From CAUYUA01 sp963575675 (lineage in GTDB: Bacteria > Pseudomonadota > Alphaproteobacteria > Azospirillales > Azospirillaceae): a stretch of DNA of 21,428 nt. Shown here one piece after another: positions 14,151-21,428 of the stretch. Below the pieces are notes generated by a model. The model did not search any database and was not told where the DNA came from. It saw only the letters and a program-made list of their open reading frames with translations. Positions within the stretch are counted from its first letter, which is position 1. The number at the start of each line of letters is the position of its first letter. Location of the stretch: positions 1 through 21,428 of the forward strand of contig CAUYUA010000246.1 in assembly GCA_963575675.1 (NCBI GenBank), read 5' to 3'. Made by a program: the position numbers and the translations under genes.

Positions 14151-15053
14151 CTATAAATAATCGACTCGGTTTCGTCCGGATTTTTTGGCTTGATAGAGCA
14201 GGTGATCGGCCATGTTGATGAGGGTCTCTAAATCGTCGTTGGGCGTTGGAATCAGTGAGGCCACGCCTAGGCTGATGGTGACGAAGGGGATGGCTGAAGA
14301 ATTTTTATGAGAAATATTTAAGGAAGCGACGGCTTGGCGAATGTTTTCAGCCACGAGAACTGCTTCGGGCGTCGCGGTTTCGGTAAGAAGAGCGACAAAC
14401 TCTTCGCCGCCATAGCGGGCCACCAGATCTCCCCCGCGTCGAGCCTGGGAGGCAATGGTTTGGGCGACCATTTTTAGGCATTCATCACCAGCGACATGGC
14501 CATACAGATCGTTGAATTTTTTGAAGTCGTCGATATCAATGAGAATTAAGGCTATGGAGGTCGCGTTTCTCAGGCTCCGTCGCCACTCTTGAGAGCCTAC
14601 TTCATCAAAGCGGCGACGGTTGGCGATTCCGGTCAATCCGTCGATCAGCGAGATTTGCTCTAGAATATCGCGTTGTCGTTTGAGTTCAAGGTGATTGCGG
14701 ATGCGCGCTCTGACGATTGGCGGACTGATCGGCTTTGTCAGATAATCAATGGCTCCGGCTTCCAATCCCCTGGTTTCGTCTTCGATTTCGCCCATGGCCG
14801 AAACAAAGATTACGGGAATCGCTTGGGTGCGAGGGTCGGCTTTTAAACGTCGGCAGACTTCATATCCATCCATGTCGGGCATCATTACGTCAAGCAACAC
14901 CAAATCCGGGCGTTCATGGAGAGCGACGTCTAAAGCGTCGAAGCCATTGGTGGCGACAAAGACGTCGAGTTCATGTTTTAGGATGGAACTGAGAACCTTG
15001 ATGTTCGATGGAATGTCATCGACCAAAAGGATTTTCTGGCGGGGTTCGGTCAC
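14151..15053 (-). CDS. PleD-like response regulator diguanylate cyclase (REC-GGDEF)
   Basis: Makes cyclic di-GMP from two GTP when its receiver is phosphorylated; cytoplasmic. The receiver (residues 6-122) has the acidic pair D12/D13, the phospho-acceptor D55 in LVLLDVMMPD and K107 in LTKPIS. The GGDEF domain (130-298) has the active site RYGGEEF (215-219), the metal-binding LIDIDDFKKFND segment and the product-inhibition I-site RGGD (206-209), five residues before the active site as in PleD. So it should be an active, feedback-inhibited enzyme. Unlike PleD it has only one receiver. The GTG start at 15053 has GGAAGG at good spacing. It starts 40 bases after the hybrid kinase stop, on the same strand, which makes the kinase its likely partner. 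Confidence 0.95.
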   Translation of the reverse strand: MTEPRQKILLVDDIPSNIKVLSSILKHELDVFVATNGFDALDVALHERPDLVLLDVMMPDMDGYEVCRRLKADPRTQAIPVIFVSAMGEIEDETRGLEAGAIDYLTKPISPPIVRARIRNHLELKRQRDILEQISLIDGLTGIANRRRFDEVGSQEWRRSLRNATSIALILIDIDDFKKFNDLYGHVAGDECLKMVAQTIASQARRGGDLVARYGGEEFVALLTETATPEAVLVAENIRQAVASLNISHKNSSAIPFVTISLGVASLIPTPNDDLETLINMADHLLYQAKKSGRNRVDYL

Positions 15054-15093
15054 GGAAACCTTCCATAGAGACGAGACGCCAAGGCGTCGTCTT

Positions 15094-18000
15094 TTACAGG
15101 GGCTTTGGTTCGCTGTCTGGGGGAGGGCTTATTGCGCCGGAGTCTATTTCTTCTAGAATAGCCAATGCGCGAGAATAGTTCAATGATGTTATGGCGGTTC
15201 GTATATCTTGTGCTCGAATGGCGACGGGAGAGAGCGTTAATGTCGGGTAGAGTGTTTCATAGAAGTCCTCGGCTTCAATTCTCCGGGCGCGCAGTAATGT
15301 CTTTAATTCATTAATTCTGACGCGAAGTTCCTCAGAGATGATGTTCGTTCGAGAGGCGTCGGCGGATTCTGACGAGTCTAAAGCGATGGGAGTGGAGGAG
15401 AAGGAAGGAGGGGCCGCGTCTGGATTTGAAGAGGAAATGGCGCAAATGGCCAAAACATCCGCCAACGCTTGGCGCACGCGGTTGGTTGCGATCGTCAGGG
15501 TTTCCATGGGCTCGCGGTGACGGGCTTGCATCATTAGGTCATGAGCGGCTTCGGAAAGCAAAATGGCGCCGAGGTTTCCCGCCGTTCCTTTTAGTGTGTG
15601 CGCCATGTATTCCAGGCTATTCATATCAGAGGCCGCTAGAGCCTTGGCCAAGACTACGTCGGTTTTGCAATATTGGACGGCAAAGGCTTGCAACAATTGG
15701 CGCAGTAGCGAGCGGTTTCCGGATAATCTTTTCAAGGCGAGGGTTTCATTCAGCGCCATTTCGTTAATCGGCGTTGAGATACGGGAAGTCTGCGGCGTTG
15801 AGGGCGTTATCACCGTTGTTGTTTCTGAGGTGTTTGGCTTCGGCGTGGGAATCCAGTGTCGTAGAGTGGTGATAAGGGTGGAGACCTCAAGCGGTTTGGC
15901 GACGTGATCATTCATGCCGGCCTCCAGACATTGCATGCGGTCGGAGGACATGGCGTTGGCGGTCATGGCGATGATCGGTAAATCGGCGAATATGGGTTGG
16001 CTTCGAATTTTATGGGTGGCTTCGAAACCGTCCATATCGGGCATTTGGATATCCATCAGGACGCCGTGAATGGAGTTTTTGTATTGTTCTAAGAGCGACA
16101 GCGCTTCTATTCCATTGGTTGCGGTGATAACCGAGGCTCCGGCGTTTTCCAGGATTTCGCAGGCCACCACTTGACTAATCACGTTGTCTTCCGCCAGCAA
16201 CAGTTGCATGCCGGCCAGAGGCGCTAGAAGAGGAAAAGCGGCGTTATTCTCGATATCATACGGCGGCGTGGAGAGAGGAATTGGAGAGGAGTAAGAGACG
16301 TGTGTGCAGGTGGAGACCACGAGGTCCAAGAGGCGTGACGGCGTGATTGGTTTGGTGAGAATGCCATCGATGGCGCCCTCGTCTTTGGAATGCGCGATGT
16401 TTTCTTGGTCATAAGCGGTGATCATAATAATAGTGGGCGGTGTTTTTCCTGAAAGCGTTTTTAGATGACGGCTGGTCTCGACGCCGTCCATATCGGGCAT
16501 GCGCCAATCTATGAGGGCGATGTCGTAGGGGGCATGGTTGTTTTCGACGCATAAACGCCATTCTTCCAAAGCGGCGGCGCCGGACTCGACGGCTTTGACT
16601 CGCCATCCCAGCATGTGCGCCATTTCGACCAGGATTTCGCGGGATGTGGCGTTGTCGTCGACCACCAGAACTTTCAGAGCCCTCTGCTGTTCTGGAGAAC
16701 GATGACGATGATCAGATAAAAGAGAAGGAGTTTCCGGAAGGGCGAACGTGGCGGTGAAGGAAAAGGTGCTGCCGTGTCCGGGGGCGCTTTCGATATCGAT
16801 GCGTCCTTGCATCAAACCGACGAGGCGGGCGGATATCGTCAATCCCAAGCCGGTTCCGCCGAAGCGGCGGGCGGTGGGAAGGTCTGCTTGGCTGAAGGCG
16901 TTGAACAGATGGGGTTGTTGTTCTGGAGTGATGCCGATTCCCGTATCGCGGACTGAAAAACGGAGCGTTGCGTGAGTCTTGGAAACAATCACCGGCTCGA
17001 CGCGCACGGAGATTTCGCCGGATTCGGTGAATTTCACGGCGTTTCCAGCAAGGTTGATCAAGACTTGCTCCAACCGCAGGCTGTCGCCGATCATTTGCGT
17101 GGGCGTTTCCGGAGCGATGGAGAAGAGAAGCTCTAGATTTTTTTTTGTGTTTTCGGCGTTCTTTGTGTTTTCGGCGTTCATTGAAATGATTGTCGCCAAA
17201 TGCGACATGACCTTATCGAGGCGGAATTCGACTTTCTCCAGCTCTAATTTCCCGGCTTCTATTTTGGAGAAGTCGAGGATGTCGTTCAGAAGACAGAGCA
17301 GCGATCGAGCGGCTGTGCGGATTTTGACAATATAATCATGTTGCTTGGGTGTGGGGTGTGTTTGATCCAGAAGATGGATCAGCCCCAGAATGGCGTTCAT
17401 AGGAGTGCGGATTTCGTGGCTCATATTGGCCACGAAGGCGCTTTTGGCGCGGCTTGCGTTTTCGGCTTGGTTTTTCGCGGACTCAAGCGCGTCTTCGACG
17501 CGCTTGCGTTCCGTGATGTCGCGCACAGAGACCACGCGCGCCGATTCTCCTTGGAATTCGGCGTTGCGCCCTTGTAGCTCGACGGGAAGCGTAGAGCCGT
17601 TTTTGCGGCGCATCACGGCTTCGTAGACGTGATCATAGCCGCTTTCGGCGCGTTGGCGCACCGTGGAGAGAGACTCTGGGGCGGTGATCATGCTGTAATC
17701 AGAGCCGATCAATTCGTGGCGCTCATAACCGCATAGAGAGGAAAATGCGGTGTTGACGTCGAGAATTCGGCCGTGAGCGTGAATGATCACGCCTTCGCGG
17801 CTGAGTTCTGATAGGCGCGCGTAACGTTGTTCGCTTTTCTGTAAAGCGGCGCCGACGCGCTCCAGGCGTCCCCTGACGAGCAACATGTGCGTCAGGAGTA
17901 AGCTTATGATAATTCCGGCGGCTCCCATCGTCCAAGGGTATGCTTGGATGGAGTCGTCGTTTTGAAAATGTTCGTCGGCTTCTAAGGTGAGGCGCCACTT

Positions 18001-18894
18001 TTGGTCGATGACGACGATTGGGCGATGTTGGATGAAGCGTGGCTGTTGGAGGAGTGCGGCTTGTTCCGGCGCGGAGTCGAATAGAATTTTGTCTGTGGCT
18101 TCGTGACGGATGATGAGATGGAGGTGAGATAAGTCTTGTTCGATCATTAACGAGCGCATCAGATCGGAGATGCGAAAAATAATCGAGACTGCGCCGACGT
18201 AAGCGCGTCGTCGGTTTTCCAAACGATCGATGAGCGCGTTGGAATGATAGATTGGGATGGATGCGCGAATCGCCAAATCAGGCTCGGATTCAGTCGAGAT
18301 GTCTTCTTCTTTGGAGAGCAGATAAGGCTCGCTGGCTGCGGGGCGGCCGAGGTCTCGGGCGCGGGATAGGACGCTAAAACGGGCGTCGTCTGTGGACAGA
18401 TCAAATCCGACCAAAGCTCGGCAGAAGTCGATCGGAGCAAAAAAATCAACCGGGTGGTATTCTGAGCGGTTGCCGGGGGGATAAATAACGGCGTCCTTAA
18501 AAAAACCTGCGCCCAGAGTTGTGTCGTCGCGCAGAGCTTGTTCGAAAGCGGCGCGTTCTTCGTTCGGCACGCGGCGTGAGAACTCAATGCCGTGAATGCC
18601 GGGATAGCGTTCGAACGCTTTGACTTGATCTATATATCGATAAAACTCCGCGCGATCGATGTGGTCGGAGTGTTGAAAGAATGCGCCGAATCCATGAAGC
18701 GCTTCAATATGACTGGATAGCCGGTTTTCAATGGAGCGTTGAATCTGTTCGGAAATTTGTAAGAATTCGAACTCTTGATTGTGTTTCGTCTGCTCTGAAG
18801 CCCATTGAAATAATGCAAAAGACAGAGTGATTCCAAGAATCAACACACCGATAGCCTGTCGGCGTCGTTCACAGAATGTTTTTTTCTTTTTCAT
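15094..18894 (-). CDS. CHASE-PAS hybrid sensor histidine kinase with two receivers and Hpt
   Basis: A 1266-residue inner-membrane sensor. In order: membrane helix 14-31; periplasmic CHASE sensor about 60-300 (HGIEFSRRV and a conserved Pro-Ala segment, PVDFFAPID); membrane helix 322-340; PAS domain 355-463; HisKA with phospho-acceptor H493 in MSHEIRTPMNAILG; ATPase with N box LINLAGNAVKFTESG, G1 DTGIGI (650-655) and G2 GGTGLGL (679-685); receiver 1 with D796; receiver 2 with D948; Hpt with H1099 in AHTLKGTAGNLG; and a 120-residue helical tail. All phosphorelay residues are present. The linker after HisKA holds a duplicated NAENTK from an 18-bp tandem repeat (17144-17179). CHASE domains bind small ligands such as cytokinin-like compounds in some relatives; the ligand here is unknown. 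The ATG is preceded by a weak ribosome-binding site. Partners are probably the two downstream genes. Confidence 0.95.
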   Translation of the reverse strand: MKKKKTFCERRRQAIGVLILGITLSFALFQWASEQTKHNQEFEFLQISEQIQRSIENRLSSHIEALHGFGAFFQHSDHIDRAEFYRYIDQVKAFERYPGIHGIEFSRRVPNEERAAFEQALRDDTTLGAGFFKDAVIYPPGNRSEYHPVDFFAPIDFCRALVGFDLSTDDARFSVLSRARDLGRPAASEPYLLSKEEDISTESEPDLAIRASIPIYHSNALIDRLENRRRAYVGAVSIIFRISDLMRSLMIEQDLSHLHLIIRHEATDKILFDSAPEQAALLQQPRFIQHRPIVVIDQKWRLTLEADEHFQNDDSIQAYPWTMGAAGIIISLLLTHMLLVRGRLERVGAALQKSEQRYARLSELSREGVIIHAHGRILDVNTAFSSLCGYERHELIGSDYSMITAPESLSTVRQRAESGYDHVYEAVMRRKNGSTLPVELQGRNAEFQGESARVVSVRDITERKRVEDALESAKNQAENASRAKSAFVANMSHEIRTPMNAILGLIHLLDQTHPTPKQHDYIVKIRTAARSLLCLLNDILDFSKIEAGKLELEKVEFRLDKVMSHLATIISMNAENTKNAENTKKNLELLFSIAPETPTQMIGDSLRLEQVLINLAGNAVKFTESGEISVRVEPVIVSKTHATLRFSVRDTGIGITPEQQPHLFNAFSQADLPTARRFGGTGLGLTISARLVGLMQGRIDIESAPGHGSTFSFTATFALPETPSLLSDHRHRSPEQQRALKVLVVDDNATSREILVEMAHMLGWRVKAVESGAAALEEWRLCVENNHAPYDIALIDWRMPDMDGVETSRHLKTLSGKTPPTIIMITAYDQENIAHSKDEGAIDGILTKPITPSRLLDLVVSTCTHVSYSSPIPLSTPPYDIENNAAFPLLAPLAGMQLLLAEDNVISQVVACEILENAGASVITATNGIEALSLLEQYKNSIHGVLMDIQMPDMDGFEATHKIRSQPIFADLPIIAMTANAMSSDRMQCLEAGMNDHVAKPLEVSTLITTLRHWIPTPKPNTSETTTVITPSTPQTSRISTPINEMALNETLALKRLSGNRSLLRQLLQAFAVQYCKTDVVLAKALAASDMNSLEYMAHTLKGTAGNLGAILLSEAAHDLMMQARHREPMETLTIATNRVRQALADVLAICAISSSNPDAAPPSFSSTPIALDSSESADASRTNIISEELRVRINELKTLLRARRIEAEDFYETLYPTLTLSPVAIRAQDIRTAITSLNYSRALAILEEIDSGAISPPPDSEPKPL
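17144..17179 (-). repeat. 18-bp exact tandem duplication inside the kinase gene
   Basis: TTTGTGTTTTCGGCGTTC occurs twice in direct succession on the plus strand. On the coding strand it gives NAENTK twice (residues about 573-584), between the dimerisation and ATPase domains. The frame is preserved, so this is a simple slippage-type length change in a linker. Confidence 0.9.
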
Positions 18895-19742
18895 GTGACG
18901 TCCGGTTGTTTAATAGCAAAAATTCTTTTCGGCGCACTGTTGAACAGGTTGCGTGACTGCGGGAAGTTTTTTGCCGTGTTGTTGCTTAAGAAACTTTGTA
19001 AATCGACTTTTGTGTTTCTAAACTGTTTTCTTTTTTGAATTTCAACCCTTTTTGCCTAGAGACTGTTTGATGGATTCCGCTTTCTGTAGAATCTTTAGAC
19101 GCATTCTATATGCGAAATCTTTTTCTGTAAACGGGTAAGTTTGGTTAAGAGTTTGTCTGGGAGAGACGTCTATGTTAGTCTGATGCATTGAGGTTGGGGA
19201 TGGCGATATGCAGTAGAAATATAGTCAATGGCGTTTATCTGGGGTGGCGTTGATCTGCGTTGATCCGGGGGGGATCTGGAGAGGGGGGCGCGTTTTCTTT
19301 AAGTGAGCGGAAAATATGGCGTCCCGGAAAGCATTGAACGCGCGTTTGAAGCAAAGAGTGTTTGAAGCGGTGTTATGGCTTCGTTTGTTGGCGGGCTTTT
19401 GTTGGAGGCGGACTGTCGTTTGTTGAACACAGGCGACGTGTGAACTTGTGCTTCGACCCATGGCGACTAACAGTGCGTTGTTTTTTTAGCGTACAATTCG
19501 CTTTGCCTCGTATGTGGCGGCGATGTGGCGTATTCGTCGCCGTGGCCGAGATTATGTGTTCGGGCGGCGCTCTTCGGGAGGAATTCGGCGAAGTTGAGAC
19601 GGATCAAAACGCAGAAGAAACGACTTGATTTGGTAAAGAATAAGGTTAGGAATCTTTGCCGAGCGTAGAAGTCTTCGGTTTTGTGTTTGTGACGACTCCT
19701 GAATAGGGGTGGCTCCTTAGTGTAATATCCCTAAGATGTGGA
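18895..19742. other. 850-bp region without a supported gene
   Basis: Upstream of the leftward kinase gene, so its left end should carry that promoter. The rest is mixed-composition sequence with short G-runs near 19265-19285 and no open frame that resembles a protein on either strand. Two frames of about 80-90 codons exist (19362-19628 plus, 19225-19461 minus), but both have Cys/Trp- or Asn/Arg-rich random-like composition and no ribosome-binding site. Confidence 0.5.
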
Positions 19743-19763
19743 ATGCGGAAACTGGGGAATCGG

Positions 19764-20093
19764 ATGAAGATCGGACATCGAATTATCGGCGGGGTTATCG
19801 TTGCTTTTGGGGTGGGGGTGATCACGGGCGCCCGCGGCCACCTTTTTTTTGTTTTGGGGGGGAGGGTTTTGGGCCCCATTTTTATTTCGTTTTTGTGGTT
19901 AAGCCTTGGGTTTTTGCCTTTTTTTTTTGGCCCGTTATTTGTTTGGAGTGTTCTCGGGGGGGGGGGGGGGGGGCGGTTTGGCGCTCATAAAGCGCTTGCA
20001 AGATGGACTTTTCCTATTTGGTTGTATGTGTCTTTGTCTGGAATTGTAGTGTACTTTATGTTGTATCACCTCTACCCGCATTCGATGACGTAA
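19764..20093 (+). pseudogene. DUF420 membrane protein, damaged and incomplete
   Basis: The last 35 codons (HKALARWTFPIWLYVSLSG, then VVYFMLYHLYP) are the conserved C-terminal membrane segment of DUF420 proteins, small integral membrane proteins often found near cytochrome oxidase assembly genes. The preceding part (GPIFISFLWLSLGFLPFFFG, then LFVWSVL) still follows the family's fourth helix but with residues turned into Phe and Gly, and a run of 18 G (19960-19977) replaces the basic loop that normally precedes the last helix. The N-terminal 25 residues do not resemble the family start, so this may be a chimera or a gap filled with poor bases. Normal length is about 135-190; here 109 codons are open. 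Confidence 0.6.
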
Positions 20094-20128
20094 GGTTTTG
20101 GGGAGGTATGGGAGGCGGATACAAGGAA

Positions 20129-20203
20129 ACGGGTCTAGAGACTGTGTTTCTGGTCGTGGGGGATTATTAGGGGGAAGCGAAAGCTTCCCTTATTTGCGAA
20201 GCG
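20129..20203 (+). repeat. half copy of the 194-bp palindrome family
   Basis: ACGGGTCTAGAGACTGTGTT and the following bases match the left arm of the element at 11731 over about 75 bases. Differences sit in paired positions: the stem GGGGGGAGC-GAAA-GCCCCCC there is GGGGGAAGC-GAAA-GCTTCCC here, keeping the stem. The second arm is missing. Confidence 0.85.
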
Positions 20204-20258
20204 ATTTTTCTCTGAAATTGTTGGCCTGTGTAAATCGGCCATAAATTCTCAGTCATTG

Positions 20259-20628
20259 ATATACTCCGTTCGGTTGAGAACCCGAGAATATGCGGTCTTC
20301 TCGAATTGAAACGGCCCACTCTCATTCGGTCGTCACAAACTCCAAGTCATGGTTTCCAAAGGCCTCCCGGCCTTTGGCGGGTCGAGGGCGGAGCCCCGAT
20401 TCCTTTGAAAGCTCTTTCTTGAGTTCTCAATTGAACGGAGTATATACTCTGTCCAATTGAGAATCCGAAAAAAACTCCGAAAGAATCGGGGCTCCGCCCT
20501 CGACCCGCCAAAGGCCGGGAGGCCTTTGGAAACCATGACTTGGAGTTTGTAACGACCGGATGAGTGTGGGCCGTTTCAATTCGGGAAGGCCGCATGATTC
20601 TCGAGTTCTTAATCAACGGAGCGTATAT
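20259..20628. mobile_element. inverted dimer of a MITE-like element (370-bp palindrome)
   Basis: The two halves are inverted copies about the centre GAGTATATACTC (20438-20449). Each half of about 185 bp has its own terminal inverted repeats: TATACTCCGTTCGGTTGAGAA at the outer left end and its near reverse complement TTCTCAATTGAACGGAGTATA at the centre. The halves differ by scattered substitutions and small indels, so the palindrome is not a simple assembly fold-back. Inside each half is a GC-rich hairpin, CCAAAGGC...GCCTTTGG, and a GGGCGGAGCCCC segment. TA dinucleotides flank the CTCCG ends, which would suit an IS630/mariner-type transposase, but none is encoded here. Apparent open frames within it are artefacts of the repeat. 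Confidence 0.75.
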
Positions 20629-20736
20629 AGCCGTGAAATGAAATTTTTCTCGGTCCATTAGAGTGTGATCGCGCGTAGGATGTGCTAAACCTTCTCAACC
20701 GCGCTTATCGGAATTGGTTCGAGGCTTTGACAACGC

Positions 20737-21393
20737 ATGGCTGGTCATTCTCAGTTTAAAAACATCATGCATCGCAAAGGCGCTCAAGACGCCAAGCGAG
20801 CCAAAATCTTCAACAAGTTGGCGCGCGAGATCACTGTCGCCGCAAAAGCCGGGCTTCCTGATCCAGCCGCCAACCCACGCTTGCGCGCCGCAATTCAGGC
20901 TGCTCGCGTGCAAAACATGGCGCGTGATCGCATCGAACGCGCAATTCGCAGCGGCTCTCCCGGTGGCGACGCGTCCTCTTATGAAGAGGTCCGTTACGAA
21001 GGCTACGGTCCCGGCGGCGTCGCTTTGATCGTCGAAGCCCTTACCGATAATCGCAACCGCACGGCGGCCGAGATTCGTTCCGCCTTCACTAAATATGGCG
21101 GTTCTCTTTGCGGAACCAACCCCGGTTGGCTTTTTTTTAGCCGTTTGGGGGTGGGGGTTTTCCCCGCGGGGGGGGGGGCGCCGGCTGGGGAAACCCCCCC
21201 CGGGGGGGATTTTTTTTTTCCGGGGGAGGTGCAGGGGGCGGCGGTCGCCCCCCTTCACCTTTTTGACGGGGTGGTTTGTTCTTGCAAACTGGCTGTTTTT
21301 TCGCCCGGGGCCCCGGGGGGGTTGTTCTTGTGGGGTTGTTTTTTTTCTTCATTATTGAGGTGTGTGTTTTTGTGGTTTTATTTTATTTGGTGA
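20737..21393 (+). CDS. yebC: YebC/PmpR family protein, 3' part damaged
   Basis: The first 124 residues are a clean YebC/PmpR N-terminus: MAGHSQFKNIMHRKGAQDAK, IFNKLAREITVAAKAG, NPRLRAAIQAARVQNM, the YEGYGPGGVA signature and TDNRNRTAAEIR. Members are cytoplasmic; both DNA-binding regulators and ribosome-associated factors have been described in the family. From about 21110 the family pattern is still faintly readable (GSLCGTNPGWLFFSRLGVGV for the usual GSLGETNSV...F.FSRLGVV) but bases turn into G and T runs, and after about 21160 nothing is recognisable. The frame stays open to 21393 only because of the G-richness. A normal protein has about 245 residues. The ribosome-binding site is weak (CGAGG). 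Confidence 0.85.
   Translation: MAGHSQFKNIMHRKGAQDAKRAKIFNKLAREITVAAKAGLPDPAANPRLRAAIQAARVQNMARDRIERAIRSGSPGGDASSYEEVRYEGYGPGGVALIVEALTDNRNRTAAEIRSAFTKYGGSLCGTNPGWLFFSRLGVGVFPAGGGAPAGETPPGGDFFFPGEVQGAAVAPLHLFDGVVCSCKLAVFSPGAPGGLFLWGCFFSSLLRCVFLWFYFIW
21110..21360. other. G/T homopolymer patch of doubtful quality
   Basis: Runs of ten G, seven G, nine T, eight T and similar fill this stretch, unlike the rest of the window except 50-150 and 19800-19980. Because it begins in the middle of a conserved gene, it is more likely unreliable sequence near a contig end than a real element. The last 70 bases return to ordinary composition but hold nothing I recognise. Confidence 0.65.
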
Positions 21394-21428
21394 ATTATTT
21401 GAGAACGATCAACCTTAATATAGGGTCG

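Larger units (their letters stand above)
20094..20736. other. repeat-filled intergenic region
   Basis: This gap before yebC holds a half copy of the large palindrome (20129-20203) and the 370-bp inverted dimer (20259-20628), and then about 100 bases that should include the yebC promoter. Open frames inside it are by-products of the repeats. Confidence 0.7.

Noticed and set aside
19362..19628. 88-codon frame in the gap before the DUF420 gene
   Set aside because: Random-like Cys/Trp/Arg composition, no ribosome-binding site, no recognisable motif.
20333..20658. Open frames of 67 and 103 codons inside the inverted dimer
   Set aside because: They read across the palindrome and both ends of one frame mirror each other (GLPAFGGS, KAGRPLE), as expected for a repeat and not a protein.
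1..21428. CRISPR array, diversity-generating retroelement or toxin-antitoxin pair
   Set aside because: No regularly spaced repeats, no reverse transcriptase or template repeat, no paired small genes. The G-rich patches change many bases to G, which is not the adenine-specific pattern of a retroelement.

Overview
The window looks like one contig or scaffold from an alphaproteobacterium of roughly 50-55% GC. Supporting this are a GapR/DUF2312 gene, a DUF4167 gene next to prmC, a Phasin_2-type phasin, an XRE regulator of the common alphaproteobacterial type, and a TTG-started folB. The tRNA-His encodes the canonical G-1:C73 pair. The Rhizobiales/Rhodobacterales/Caulobacterales group is known to have lost this pair, so a Rhodospirillales-like lineage is more likely. 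No genus is assigned.

Layout. (1) 1-395: a damaged alanine dehydrogenase fragment, an AT-rich leader, two GC hairpins with T-runs and a CCTCTT hexanucleotide repeat. (2) 395-2571 (+): cobQ, tRNA-His and yajQ. (3) 2572-4210: gene-poor accessory stretch with one orphan 111-aa protein (-), an ATG-less open frame (-) and palindromes. (4) 4211-6351 (+): gapR, an XRE regulator, pgsA and folB, closed by hairpins. (5) 6497-9663 (-): phasin, DUF4167, prmC and a small cyclic-nucleotide-binding protein. (6) 10076-11679 (+): a CcmG-like thioredoxin and glucokinase. (7) 11731-11924: a large imperfect palindrome between convergent genes. (8) 11962-18894 (-): a 1266-aa CHASE/PAS hybrid histidine kinase, a PleD-like REC-GGDEF protein and a large all-helical plus beta-sandwich protein, in order of transcription. 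(9) 18895-21428: little coding content; a damaged DUF420 gene, a half copy of the palindrome, a 370-bp inverted dimer of a MITE-like element, and yebC whose 3' part is damaged.

How the genes relate. Most are housekeeping: cobalamin, folate, phospholipid, cytochrome c maturation, release-factor methylation and glucose phosphorylation. The one locus that looks like a dedicated pathway is region 8. A membrane sensor kinase with two receivers and an Hpt domain lies 40 bp upstream of a response-regulator diguanylate cyclase, which lies about 100 bp upstream of a possible polysaccharide-active enzyme. YajQ, a family with reported c-di-GMP-binding members, is encoded elsewhere in the window.

Reliability. 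In three places (about 50-150, 19800-19980 and 21110-21360) a recognisable conserved protein dissolves into G and T homopolymers. I read these as base-calling or assembly artefacts, not biology. The two families of palindromic repeats are, in my view, the most interesting non-coding content.
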